Assembly: GCA_934718785.1 (NCBI GenBank)
Contig: CAKVAF010000010.1
Location: forward strand, 4,335 to 68,334
Reading direction: 5' to 3'
Source: an uncultured Campylobacter sp.
Lineage (GTDB): Bacteria > Campylobacterota > Campylobacteria > Campylobacterales > Campylobacteraceae
Length of the DNA: 64,000 nucleotides
A program made the position numbers and the translations under genes. This document shows, piece by piece, positions 8,633-17,394 of this stretch. The notes below the pieces were generated by a model, which saw nothing but the letters and a program-made list of their open reading frames with translations, made no database searches and was not told the origin of the DNA. The first letter of the stretch is position 1; each line of letters opens with the position of its first letter.

Positions 8633-10071
8633 TATTTTCTGCTTTCTCTAATCTTTTTCAAAGTCGCAGCGATGGCGGCGATGACTTCTTCTTTATTTTC
8701 TTGATGGCGATCTTCAGTTTTTTCTAGTAATTCTTGCATATGCGTTTCTATAAAAGAAGTGTCAAAATAACCGCGCCTAAATTCCTTGATTTTAGTAATG
8801 GCGATTAAAAAAGGAATGGTCGTTCTCACATCATCAATGACAAATTCTTTCAGTGCGCGCTCTAGTTTATTCACCACCTGATCGTAGCTTGTCGCCTTTA
8901 CAATAAGCTTTGCGAGTAAGCTATCATAAAAAGGCGGGATTGTATAGTCTTTATAAATATGACTATCCACGCGAACCCCTGGTCCTAAGGCTGGGTAATA
9001 CTCCGTGATTTTACCTGCACTTGGGATGAAATTTTTCCACACATTTTCAGCTGTAATTCTCACTTCAATTGCATAACCTCTAGGCACAATGTCGCTTTGC
9101 TCTAAGTCTAAAATCTCGCCACTTGCAATTCTAATTTGACGCACCAGTAAATCCACGCCCGTGATTTCTTCAGTGATGGGGTGCTCGACTTGAATTCTTG
9201 TATTCATCTCCATAAAATAAAAGCGGTTATAATCATCAAGTAAAAACTCCACCGTCCCAGCATTTGTATAACCCACCGCCTTAGCAGCAGCAACTGCAGT
9301 AACGCCTATGGTTTTTCGCAAATTCTCACTGATACTAGGACAAGGTGCGATTTCGACAATCTTTTGATGACGACGCTGAATGGAGCAATCGCGCTCGCAC
9401 AAATGAATGATATTTCCATAATTATCGCCTAAGATTTGAAACTCGATGTGGCGGGGATTTTGCACATATTTTTCCATAAATACTTCATCGTTGTTAAAAA
9501 AGGCTAAAGCCTCGCGCTTGCACGCTTCAAAGGCATTTTCTAGCTCTTCTTCTTTATGCACGACACGTATCCCACGCCCCCCACCACCGCCGCTTGATTT
9601 TAAAATCACAGGATAGCCGATTTTCTCCGCATAAGTTTTAATCTCATCAAGGCTGTGATTATTCAGCTTTTCAGTTCCGGGCACGATAGGGATACCATTT
9701 TTATGCATTAAATAGCGCGCGATATTTTTATTTCCCATTTTGCGAATGACATCTGATTTTGGACCGATGAAAATAATGCCATTATCCTCGCATTCTTTGG
9801 CAAATTCATAATTTTCGCTCAAAAAGCCATATCCTGGATGAATCGCATCCGCCCCACAAGCCTTAGCCACCTCAACAATGCGCTTAGCATCCAAATACCC
9901 ACGAATCGCGTCCGTTCCTATCCTATAAGCCTCATCAGCGATTTTCACATGCAAGCATTCTCTATCAGGCTCTGTAAAAATCGCCACACTTTTTATATGC
10001 AAATCCCTACAAGCGCGTATCGTTCGCACAGCAATTTCAGCACGATTTGCAATCAAAATTTTATGTATCAT
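8632..10071 (-). CDS. pycA: Pyruvate carboxylase subunit A (biotin carboxylase)
   Basis: Carboxylates biotin with ATP and bicarbonate, the first half-reaction of two-subunit pyruvate carboxylase, which feeds oxaloacetate to an organism lacking full glycolysis. It has 479 residues with the ATP-grasp layout: N-terminal ILIANRAEIAVR, glycine loop KSSGGGGGRGIR, HIEFQILGD, the Mg/ATP motif EMNTRIQVEHPITE and RITAE. The sequence alone does not separate PycA from AccC. The PycA call rests on the longer C-terminus and the bpt neighbourhood known in Campylobacter; no accB lies next to it. Confidence 0.85.
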   Translation of the reverse strand: MIHKILIANRAEIAVRTIRACRDLHIKSVAIFTEPDRECLHVKIADEAYRIGTDAIRGYLDAKRIVEVAKACGADAIHPGYGFLSENYEFAKECEDNGIIFIGPKSDVIRKMGNKNIARYLMHKNGIPIVPGTEKLNNHSLDEIKTYAEKIGYPVILKSSGGGGGRGIRVVHKEEELENAFEACKREALAFFNNDEVFMEKYVQNPRHIEFQILGDNYGNIIHLCERDCSIQRRHQKIVEIAPCPSISENLRKTIGVTAVAAAKAVGYTNAGTVEFLLDDYNRFYFMEMNTRIQVEHPITEEITGVDLLVRQIRIASGEILDLEQSDIVPRGYAIEVRITAENVWKNFIPSAGKITEYYPALGPGVRVDSHIYKDYTIPPFYDSLLAKLIVKATSYDQVVNKLERALKEFVIDDVRTTIPFLIAITKIKEFRRGYFDTSFIETHMQELLEKTEDRHQENKEEVIAAIAATLKKIRESRK

Positions 10072-10390
10072 CGTTTTAATCCTTGATTAAATTTCATAAA
10101 TTCTAACTAAAATTTGTAAAATTTAAGCTTTTTTATTTTTATAAATTTCAAAAATCTTAGCTTGTAAATTTAAAAATGCTGAAATGACTTATGCATAAAA
10201 AAGCTTAAAAGAAAATAAATCTTATTGTGAAAATTTAAAAGCTTAAAGTTCTATTTTATAGGTCTTTGAAGATAATATCACATTGTGAAAAGCCTGTGAA
10301 TAAATTTGAAATTTTGTCAAAACTTAAAGAGAAAAATTTAAGTTATTTTTTAAATTTTGTTTTTTTGAATTGATTGAATGAATTGCTCAA
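10072..10390. other. AT-rich intergenic stretch
   Basis: About 320 bp between the start of pycA and the end of the broken pyruvyltransferase gene. It contains only A/T-rich runs and one imperfect inverted repeat at the left end of the pseudogene (TTGATTGA ... TCAATCAA, about 10366-10398) that may act as a weak stem. No open frame with a ribosome site was found. The pycA promoter must lie here. Confidence 0.5.
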
Positions 10391-11574
10391 TCAATCTTGA
10401 TATACTTTAAAATTTGCTATAAATTCACATAAATTTTGAAGTTTTGCTTCATCGACACTTTCGCCAAAGGCTTTTAAAATGCTTAATTTAAGATTTTCAA
10501 GCATAGCTTCTTTTAAAGGCTCTATATCTAGGGCTTTTGGGCTAAAATTGACAGCATTCTTTTTAAAATCATCTAAGGTATAAACTTTTAAAATGCCATC
10601 AAGGGCTGAAAATCTTTGCTTTTGTTCTTCATTATTTCTTATCAAAATCACAGGTATACCTAAAGCCGTGCAAGGAGCGGCGCAGTGTAAGCGATTTGTG
10701 ATGATGAGGCTTGCTTCGTCTTTGTAGCGCTTTAAAAGTGCTTGATAGCCTTATGATAGGCTTGCCAGTGCGTTTTAGGCGCAAGTTTTAGCCATCTTTG
10801 ACTGATAAACTCGGCATTTTGCTTTAAATGATCAGGGATAAATTCTAAAAATTTATTGGGCACATTACAAAAAAATACTTTGCCATTGTTTTTCAAAGGC
10901 TTTCTTTTAGGCAAAGTTAGCGTCAAACAGCGCGAAAAATAGCTTTTGATTTTATAGTTTTGACAAAAATCAAGCGTGAATTTATCCCTACAGCCTATTT
11001 CAAGATTTTGAAAAAAATTAGGATAATGATCTAAAAAGTCGATAAAAAAATGATGTACTCCGCGAGTTAAATGTGTCCCTACAAATACAGGCAAAATATC
11101 ACGACTTGGGATAAAATCATAACCTATACTAAACCAACCTTGCATTACACAAGGTGTTTTCATATCCTTTGAACTTCGGTAGAAACTAAGTATATCACGA
11201 TCAAAAAATTCAAAATTTAATTCACTAAAAAGACCTTTTAAAGCTGATTTAGTTGCAATAGTTTGCATATAATCACCTAAATTATATGAATCATAAAGTG
11301 TATTATGGTTAAAATAGTAAAAAAGTAGAAAAGTATTTTTGTTAATATTTATAGGTAATCTCTCATTTGTGAATTGCGTAGATATATGATAAATTGCTAG
11401 CTTTTTATTTTGTGCATCAAGGGTATTTTAAGTATGTTTAATAGAATTTAAAAGCTCGTTTTGATGATTATCTTGCTCTTTGCCGAGCTTATTAAGGCGC
11501 TTTAATACTCTAAAAACGCCTGTAATATAATAATCTCTAGCTTTCATTAAAAATATCTTAATTTTTTCTAACAT
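10391..11574 (-). pseudogene. Polysaccharide pyruvyl transferase-like gene, broken twice
   Basis: Reading from an ATG at 11574 (MLEKIKIFLMKARDYY), the frame hits TAA at 11430-11428 (codon 49). It then continues in the same frame through NTLDAQNKK, YDSYNLGDYMQTIATKSAL and a long body to 10732. There a one-base loss near 10750 ends it at KAIKHF. In the next frame the product resumes as GYQALLKRYKDEASLIITNR and LHCAAPCTALGIPVILIRNN to the stop at 10391. The GDYMQT and TNRLHC-AAP motifs belong to the pyruvyl transferase family that decorates surface glycans. Two independent lesions argue for a dead gene. An upstream G11 tract suggests it was once phase-variable. Confidence 0.82.
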
Positions 11575-11601
11575 ATTTTAAGTCTTTTAAAAATAAAAAG
11601 T

Positions 11602-11630
11602 ATTATATAAAATACCCCCCCCCCCGCAAG
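11602..11630 (-). promoter_or_regulatory. Promoter with G11 homopolymer in the spacer
   Basis: On the minus strand a run of 11 G (11625-11615) is followed 7 bp later by TATAAT (11607-11602), 28 bp before the pseudogene ATG. With a 16-17 bp spacer the -35 falls on TTGCGG or CTTGCG right at the upstream end of the G run. Length changes in the tract would therefore alter promoter spacing. All three frames after the tract reach stops before or out of phase with the ATG, so the tract is not translated with the gene. Confidence 0.6.
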
Positions 11631-11814
11631 AGAATTTGAAAGAATTTGCAAATTTTTTGTTTATTTTTAAAATAAACTTAAATTTATATTCAATTTGGCT
11701 TAAAATTTGTATTTAAAATAGAGTTAAAATAAGCAGTTTTAGTATGAGTTTGAAATTATGAGTTTAAAATTTCGATTGATTTTTTAAATGAATCAAAAGC
11801 ACTTAAATCAAGCC

Positions 11815-12654
11815 TTAGCCCACTAAAGTGCCAATGCCTTTATCGGTAAAAATTTCAAGCAAAAGACTGTGTTTTAGACGCCCATCTAAAATATGCACGC
11901 GCGAAACGCCATTTTCGCAAGCTTCTATGCATGATTTTAGCTTTACTAACATACCGCCTTGTGTTTTTTTGACAAGTTCTTTGGCTTGATCTAAACTGAT
12001 ACGCGAAATCAAGCTGTTTTTATCATCAAAATTCTCATAAAGCCCTTCCACATCGCTTAAAAATACCAGCTTTTCAGCCCGCAGCGCCTTTGCCACTTCG
12101 CAAGCCACATCATCAGCGTTGATATTGTAGCTTTGATACGCGCTATCCATACCAATGGGCGCAATCACGGGTGTAAAATCCTTATCAAGCAAGTCTTTAA
12201 GGCAATTTGCGCTCACATTTAAAATCTCGCCCACAAAACCCAGCACCTCATCTTTTTTCGCGCATTCTAGCAAATTGCCATCCTTGCCGCACAGCCCCAA
12301 AGCTTTGACACCTTGAGTTTGCAAGTTTTGCACTAAAGTTTTATTGAGTTTGTAAAGGATCATCTCAGCCACTTCGACAACTTCTTTTGAGCTTACGCGA
12401 AGTCCGTTTTTAAACTCACTTTGAATGCCTAATTTTTCACACATTGCGCTGATTTCTTTGCCGCCTCCATGCACAATCACGGGCTTAAGTCCCACAAGCT
12501 TTAATAGCGCAATATCTTGCATGACAAGACGTTTAAGCTCTTCATTTTCCATAGCCGAGCCGCCATATTTTATCACGATGATTTTAGAGCTAAACTCGCG
12601 GATATAAGGCAGGGCTTCAATGAGAATTTGTGCCTTTTCAAAATATGATTTCAT
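11815..12654 (-). CDS. argB: Acetylglutamate kinase
   Basis: Phosphorylates N-acetylglutamate, second step of arginine synthesis. The product is 279 residues from the ATG at 12654 (MKSYFEKAQ), chosen because AAAGGA lies 8 bp upstream; the frame is open to 12675 but that start lacks a ribosome site. Family motifs: VIKYGGSAM near the N-terminus, VHGGGKEIS and NINADDVACEVAKALRA-type C-terminal substrate region. It follows a GNAT gene and argC on the same strand. I see no argD or argJ next to it within the window. Confidence 0.94.
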   Translation of the reverse strand: MKSYFEKAQILIEALPYIREFSSKIIVIKYGGSAMENEELKRLVMQDIALLKLVGLKPVIVHGGGKEISAMCEKLGIQSEFKNGLRVSSKEVVEVAEMILYKLNKTLVQNLQTQGVKALGLCGKDGNLLECAKKDEVLGFVGEILNVSANCLKDLLDKDFTPVIAPIGMDSAYQSYNINADDVACEVAKALRAEKLVFLSDVEGLYENFDDKNSLISRISLDQAKELVKKTQGGMLVKLKSCIEACENGVSRVHILDGRLKHSLLLEIFTDKGIGTLVG

Positions 12655-12671
12655 AGGCTTTCCTTTAAATT

Positions 12672-13148
12672 TCACTCATTAAATTTCGTCGCATTAAAAT
12701 CATTTAAAGACAAATCATAATAATTTGCATCCTCTCGCAAAACAAAACCATAATTTTTCCAAAAAGCATTACCCACGGCGTTTGATTTAAAGGCAATGAG
12801 CGTGATTTTGTTGATTTTCTCGCGTTTAAGCGCGTCAATGCAAAATGCGCTCATCTTATGCGCGATGCCTTGCTTTTGATAGTCTTTATGCACGCATACA
12901 TGATAAAAGCTGCCCGTGCGCCCATCATGTCCGCAAAGTATTGTGCCTACGAGCTTTCCACACTCTTTAAACTTTGCACCCAGCTCGCAAACTACGCTCA
13001 AATCTTTGTTGCGCTCTAAAAAAGCGTGGATATTTGCTGCACTGTCATCAATACTTCTTATGCCAAAGCCTTTGATTTGCTGCCACAGCGCAAATACTGC
13101 TTCGTAATCTGCTTTTTTCATCGCGCGAATGATAAATTCTTCTTTCAT
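12672..13148 (-). CDS. GNAT-family N-acetyltransferase between argC and argB
   Basis: A 158-residue single-domain acetyltransferase. The acetyl-CoA pyrophosphate loop reads VHKDYQKQGIAHKM (Q-x-x-G-x-A form), preceded by the beta-strand VCVH and followed by a C-terminal NAFWKNYGFVLRED motif typical of GNAT folds. Its place between argC (13 bp) and argB suggests a role in arginine synthesis, perhaps acetylating glutamate, but nothing in the sequence fixes the substrate. An unrelated housekeeping acetylation is the alternative. Confidence 0.88.
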   Translation of the reverse strand: MKEEFIIRAMKKADYEAVFALWQQIKGFGIRSIDDSAANIHAFLERNKDLSVVCELGAKFKECGKLVGTILCGHDGRTGSFYHVCVHKDYQKQGIAHKMSAFCIDALKREKINKITLIAFKSNAVGNAFWKNYGFVLREDANYYDLSLNDFNATKFNE

Positions 13149-13160
13149 CTTAACAAATCC

Positions 13161-14204
13161 TTACAAATTCGCTATCATATCAAGCCCGAGCCCCTCATCA
13201 AAGCCAAACATCAAATTCATATTTTGCACGGCTTGTCCTGCGGCACCTTTGATTAAATTATCCAGCGCAGCGATGATAATTAGGCGCTTTGTGCACTCAT
13301 CATAAATAAAATTTATATCAACAAAATTTGTATTTTTAACAAATTTAAGCTCAGGTAAAATGCCTTTTTCAAGCAACCTGATGAAACGCTCTTGTTTATA
13401 ATGCTTCTCATAAATTTCACGCACTTTTGCAGGATTTATTTCAGGCTTTAAACTCACATAAATTGTGGCTAAAATGCCCCTTTGAAGTGGCAATAAATGT
13501 GGCGTAAATTGTAAATTTAAGCTTTGGCCTGCAGCTAGGCTTAGCTCTTGCTCGATTTCAGGGGTATGACGGTGCGAGCCAACGCCATAAGCCTTGAAAT
13601 TTTCATTCACTTCACAATACAAATTCGCCTGTTTTTCAGCCCGACCTGCCCCACTCACACCACTTTTTGCGTCGATGATGATAGAGCTTAAATCAATCAT
13701 TTTTTCTTTCACTAAAGGATATAAAGCTAAAATCGCACAAGTCGTGTAACAACCCGCATTTGCAACAAGGCGCGCGCTTTTAATCTCTTCTTTGTGAATT
13801 TCACTCAGTCCATAAACAGCGCGTTCTAAAAATTGCGCATTTTCATGCTTTAACTGATACCATTTTTCATAATCTTGGCTATTTTTAAGCCTGAAATCCG
13901 CGCTTAAATCAATGATTTTACAAGCTTTCAAAAGCTCTTCATTTAAAAGATGTGATAAAAAGCCATGTGGCGTGGCACTAAAAAGCAAATCAAGCTCTGG
14001 TGTAATTTGTTCTAAGCTTTTGTCTTCGCATTTGAGCGCACAAAGCTCGTTAAATGCGGGATAAACTTCACTATAAAGTGTGTCAGCATAAGCGCGCGAA
14101 CCCAGATAAACAAGCTCGGTGTTGGGATGTCTTAAAAGTAGGCGCACCAGTTCATAGCCCACATAGCCATTTGCTCCAAGTATGCCCACTTTGATTTTTT
14201 TCAC
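13161..14204 (-). CDS. argC: N-acetyl-gamma-glutamyl-phosphate reductase
   Basis: NADPH-dependent reduction of acetylglutamyl phosphate to the semialdehyde, third step of arginine synthesis. It has 347 residues, normal length. The N-terminal nucleotide fold has GILGANGYVGYELVR, and the catalytic cysteine is in NAGCYTT. The start is GTG with AGGGAG 8 bp upstream. It is the first gene of an argC-GNAT-argB unit with a promoter and a GC palindrome directly upstream. Confidence 0.95.
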   Translation of the reverse strand: MKKIKVGILGANGYVGYELVRLLLRHPNTELVYLGSRAYADTLYSEVYPAFNELCALKCEDKSLEQITPELDLLFSATPHGFLSHLLNEELLKACKIIDLSADFRLKNSQDYEKWYQLKHENAQFLERAVYGLSEIHKEEIKSARLVANAGCYTTCAILALYPLVKEKMIDLSSIIIDAKSGVSGAGRAEKQANLYCEVNENFKAYGVGSHRHTPEIEQELSLAAGQSLNLQFTPHLLPLQRGILATIYVSLKPEINPAKVREIYEKHYKQERFIRLLEKGILPELKFVKNTNFVDINFIYDECTKRLIIIAALDNLIKGAAGQAVQNMNLMFGFDEGLGLDMIANL

Positions 14205-14285
14205 TTTTTAGCTCCCTATTTTAACTTTGATTGATTTTAAAATTTAATTTATCTAAAACAAGCCAAATTTCATTTGCAAGCTGAA

Positions 14286-14317
14286 ATTATAATATATTTT
14301 GTATTAGCGCGCGCTAA
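14286..14317 (-). promoter_or_regulatory. argC promoter with GC palindrome over the -35
   Basis: TATAAT on the minus strand at 14291-14286 lies about 80 bp before the argC GTG. A perfect 14-bp palindrome TTAGCGCGCGCTAA covers 14304-14317, exactly where the -35 hexamer should be. GC-rich dyads are rare in this AT-rich intergenic DNA, so it is a candidate operator controlling arginine synthesis. It does not look like an enteric ArgR box. Confidence 0.5.
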
Positions 14318-14356
14318 AAATTTCAAATTTCTTAGAAATTTAGCCTGAATTTGCAT

Positions 14357-14680
14357 TTAATTTTGAAATTTCTTTTTTAAAGATACGCTAACGCGGGCAT
14401 TTTTGATGATGTCAGGCTTTGTGGCAGTGATTTTAAGCTTTGTAATGTTTTTAAATTCTGCTTTAAGTGCGGTGAAAAGATAGTTTAAAGAATCTTCCAA
14501 AAGCTTAAATTCCTGCTCTTTATAGCTTTTTTTAACAAGCTCGCACACTTTAGCATAGTCTAAAAAGCTCTCAGCCTTTGCGCAAAGCTTTATGATAACG
14601 CGCTGCTTTTTCTTTCTTTCAAAGGGCAAAATGCCAATAATGCATTTAAATTTGAGCTTTATTTTTATATGACTTTGCAT
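14357..14680 (-). CDS. folB: Dihydroneopterin aldolase-like protein
   Basis: Folate pathway enzyme splitting dihydroneopterin into 6-hydroxymethyl-dihydropterin and glycolaldehyde. It has 107 residues, near the family length. The GILPFERKKKQRVIIKL region matches the conserved FolB N-terminus with its glutamate, and LLEDSLNYLFTAL plus ITATKPD fit the later conserved segments. The start overlaps plsY by 16 bp, so it is probably translated from the plsY message. The match is short and somewhat divergent, so the call is good but not certain. Confidence 0.8.
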   Translation of the reverse strand: MQSHIKIKLKFKCIIGILPFERKKKQRVIIKLCAKAESFLDYAKVCELVKKSYKEQEFKLLEDSLNYLFTALKAEFKNITKLKITATKPDIIKNARVSVSLKKKFQN

Positions 14681-15516
14681 TCTTGTTTGAAAATAAGGCG
14701 TTTGATATTGTCTTTGTGTTTGTAAAAGACGATAAAACAGATGATGAAAATCGGTGCATAAGTGTTAATCTCGATGTTTTGATGAATAAAAAATAAAGAA
14801 ATTAAAAAAGTAAGAGTCGCACAAAGACTTGCTAGACTTGAAATTTTAAAGACCTTACCTATGATAAACCACACTACAAGGGCTATTGCCAGTTCTAAAG
14901 GTAGCAAAACAGCCATTACGCCAGCTCCCGTGGCAATGCCTTTGCCCCCTTGTAAATGCAAATAAATCGAAAAACAATGCCCCAAAATCACAAAAACTCC
15001 AATACTATAAAGCAAATTTGCATCATATGCACTCAGTTTTGCAAGTAAAATAGGCACAAAAGCTTTGGAAAAATCAAGCAAAAAAGTCGCCACAGCAAGT
15101 TTTTGTGCTAGTTTAGCGTCTTTTTGCTTCACCACTCTTAGCACATTTGTAGCGCCTATACTTTTGCTTCCAAGCTCTTTTATATCAACATTTGCAAAGC
15201 TTTTTGCTAGCAAAAGTCCAAAAGGCACGCTGCCAAGCAAATACGCAAAAAGATAAATGAGTAAATTAAAACTATCTATAAAAACAACATCCTTAATGCC
15301 AAAACTCAAAGTAATAAAAATAGCCACAAGCGCGTAAAATAAGCCATCATCAAAGTCAAGTTTTTTATATAAAAATATATAAAAAATAACCCCGCCCAGT
15401 GCGCCAAAAAGCAAATTCAATCTAAAATCATCATAATGAAAACAAGGTAAAATAGTTACAATCAGGGCCAAAAAGAGTCCAAGCGTTTTTAAAAGTAAGG
15501 AGCTTTGTTTTTGCAT
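14665..15516 (-). CDS. plsY: Glycerol-3-phosphate acyltransferase with extra N-terminal membrane region
   Basis: Membrane enzyme that moves an acyl group from acyl-phosphate to glycerol-3-phosphate, starting phospholipid synthesis. Residues from about 88 match PlsY throughout: LLGSVPFGLLLAK, ELGSKSIGATNVLR, GHCFSIYLHLQGGKGIATGAG. PlsY is normally about 200 residues; this frame has 283. The extra ~80 residues form two or three hydrophobic segments and contain no internal ATG, GTG or TTG suited to a shorter start. The extension therefore appears translated, which is unusual. folB overlaps its end. Confidence 0.9.
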   Translation of the reverse strand: MQKQSSLLLKTLGLFLALIVTILPCFHYDDFRLNLLFGALGGVIFYIFLYKKLDFDDGLFYALVAIFITLSFGIKDVVFIDSFNLLIYLFAYLLGSVPFGLLLAKSFANVDIKELGSKSIGATNVLRVVKQKDAKLAQKLAVATFLLDFSKAFVPILLAKLSAYDANLLYSIGVFVILGHCFSIYLHLQGGKGIATGAGVMAVLLPLELAIALVVWFIIGKVFKISSLASLCATLTFLISLFFIHQNIEINTYAPIFIICFIVFYKHKDNIKRLIFKQECKVI

Positions 15517-15566
15517 AATCTTCTTTCTTTGTGATTTAAATTTATTTTAACTAAAAAAAATTAATA

Positions 15567-16076
15567 TTAAGGCTTTGCAAGGTTTAAATGTATAATCCTT
15601 GCCTTGCCTTCATAAATTTTAAGCGTAACAATGGCTTTTTTGCCGCTTAAAAGCTCTTTTTCAAGCTCTAAAGCCTTATTTTTAGGCACAAAATACTTCT
15701 CAATACCTAAAATAACCTGACTACCATATCCTAGCGGCTTTGCTTCAATAAAAAGCGTATCAGGCCTTTGAACACTTTGCGTGCTAAACTCATAAATGCC
15801 GTCTTGATTTGTATCTTCAAGGCTGATATAAACGCTTTTAGCTCTAAAATCAAGCAGCTTAGCAGAATGAGAGCTTGCAAAACTTAAATTCTCATCCAAA
15901 CGCACCCCATAATCAAGCCAGACATAATCTCCCAAAAGCAAATCGCGTGGATCATAAGTGCTCGCTTGAACTTTAATCTCAGTGCCTAAAAACACAGGCA
16001 AAAAGCCCTTGATAAACATCGCGCTGATGAGTAAAAACTGACAAAAAAGAGCAAAAATTAAAAATTTATTTTTCAT
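15567..16076 (-). CDS. GDYXXLXY domain membrane-anchored protein
   Basis: About 169 residues from the internal ATG (MKNKFLIFALF) that follows the end of the DUF2157 gene; an upstream start at 16088 is also open. One N-terminal membrane segment (residues 1-25) precedes an extracytoplasmic domain. The family-defining motif reads LLGDYVWLDY near residue 50. Proteins of this type are usually encoded beside DUF2157 membrane proteins, as here, and their function is unknown. The two genes overlap by about 11 bp. Confidence 0.85.
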   Translation of the reverse strand: MKNKFLIFALFCQFLLISAMFIKGFLPVFLGTEIKVQASTYDPRDLLLGDYVWLDYGVRLDENLSFASSHSAKLLDFRAKSVYISLEDTNQDGIYEFSTQSVQRPDTLFIEAKPLGYGSQVILGIEKYFVPKNKALELEKELLSGKKAIVTLKIYEGKARIIHLNLAKP

Positions 16077-17298
16077 TTTTACCCCCATTTAAAAGGCTTT
16101 GTTTGAAGCGATTTTGTCTTTTAAAAATGAAGCTAAAGATGAGTAAAATGAAGCCAAAGACTAAAAATATCACGCTAGCACCCAAATAATCGCCCAGCAA
16201 ATCAAAATAACGCACGCATGCAAGCGCGCAAAGGCTTAAAAGGCTTAAGATTTTATAATTTTGCCTGAATAGATAAATAGAAAAAGCAAGGCTAGCAAGG
16301 CTGTAAATAAGGCTTGAAGCGAGCGAAAAATCATTATAATTTAAATGATTTGAAGTTAAAATTTCATAAAAATAAGCGCTCAAAAAAGGTGCGCCGATCA
16401 AAAGAAGCCAAAAAATGCCTAGAAAATAGCGCTTTTTATAAAAATTTAAAGCCAGCAAAATAAGAGTAAATAAAAGCAAAATCCATGAATTTTTTAAAAA
16501 ATCAAGGCTTATCATTAAATCACTGCGTAAAACTTGCGCGCTTTTTATCAACAAAGCAAGGCTTAAAGCAAAATAAAAATAGCCCTTATATGCTCTAAAA
16601 TTAAGGCTTAAGAAGATGAAACTCAAGAAAAAAAGCGCGCTTGTAAAGAAATTAAAATCTGCAAAAAGTGGCGAATAAAGCGTGTAAAGCACTAAAAAAA
16701 TGAAATTTAAAAAGCTTAAAATCCTGCTTTCATAAAACACGCACAAAGCAAAGGCTAACAGGATAAAAAGCCCAAATGAAGCGTAAAAAACGCTCTCACT
16801 AATCCCCCAGCAAAAGCCCACAAAATAAAACAAATAAGCCTGAATGAAAATCACAAAACTACCCAGAGCAAAGGCTAAAATAAGGCTTGCAACGCCCACG
16901 CTAAAAAGAGCCAGCGGCGCGTTGTTGCTAAGATGATAAATTTGAGAAAGCAAGGCTAAATTTGCCAGTAAAATAAAATTGCTTAAAACGCCTAGCGCTT
17001 GGGCTAAATTTGCATTTTTATCCTTAAAATAAAGCAAGGCTAAATGCGAGCTTAAAAGCAAAAGCAGTAAAAAGCTCGTTTTTAAAAGCGCGCTTAAATA
17101 CTGCCAGTTAAAAGCGACAAATAAAAGCAAGCCAAGGGCGATGAAAATAAAAGCAAACACACTTAAAAGGCTGAAATTTTCGCTCTCGTTTAAATCAAAC
17201 CTTTCAAAGATCGCCTTTTTTTGAGTCTCGCTGATGAGATTTTCATCGCTAAGACTTTGAATTTTAGCCTTTAAAACCCTTTTTTTGTAATTTAACAT
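16066..17298 (-). CDS. DUF2157 multi-pass membrane protein
   Basis: A 410-residue inner-membrane protein. The first ~40 residues are soluble and helical (LSDENLISETQKKAIFERF, the DUF2157 start); the rest is an almost continuous series of about 12 or more hydrophobic segments rich in Leu, Phe and Ala. It overlaps the GDYXXLXY gene downstream, and the two probably form a complex. No enzymatic motif is visible. No function is proposed. Confidence 0.82.
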   Translation of the reverse strand: MLNYKKRVLKAKIQSLSDENLISETQKKAIFERFDLNESENFSLLSVFAFIFIALGLLLFVAFNWQYLSALLKTSFLLLLLLSSHLALLYFKDKNANLAQALGVLSNFILLANLALLSQIYHLSNNAPLALFSVGVASLILAFALGSFVIFIQAYLFYFVGFCWGISESVFYASFGLFILLAFALCVFYESRILSFLNFIFLVLYTLYSPLFADFNFFTSALFFLSFIFLSLNFRAYKGYFYFALSLALLIKSAQVLRSDLMISLDFLKNSWILLLFTLILLALNFYKKRYFLGIFWLLLIGAPFLSAYFYEILTSNHLNYNDFSLASSLIYSLASLAFSIYLFRQNYKILSLLSLCALACVRYFDLLGDYLGASVIFLVFGFILLIFSFIFKRQNRFKQSLLNGGKNEK

Positions 17299-17394
17299 AA
17301 AAACCCTTATTTAGAAAACATTAAAGTTTAACATAAATTTTTAAATTTTAAGAAAATTTGTGCTAAAATCAAGCTTTTAACTGAAGGGCTTGAT

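Noticed and set aside
11615..11625. G11 tract as an in-frame contingency tract of the pyruvyltransferase gene
   Set aside because: All frames leaving the tract meet TAA or TAG, or are out of phase, before the ATG at 11574.
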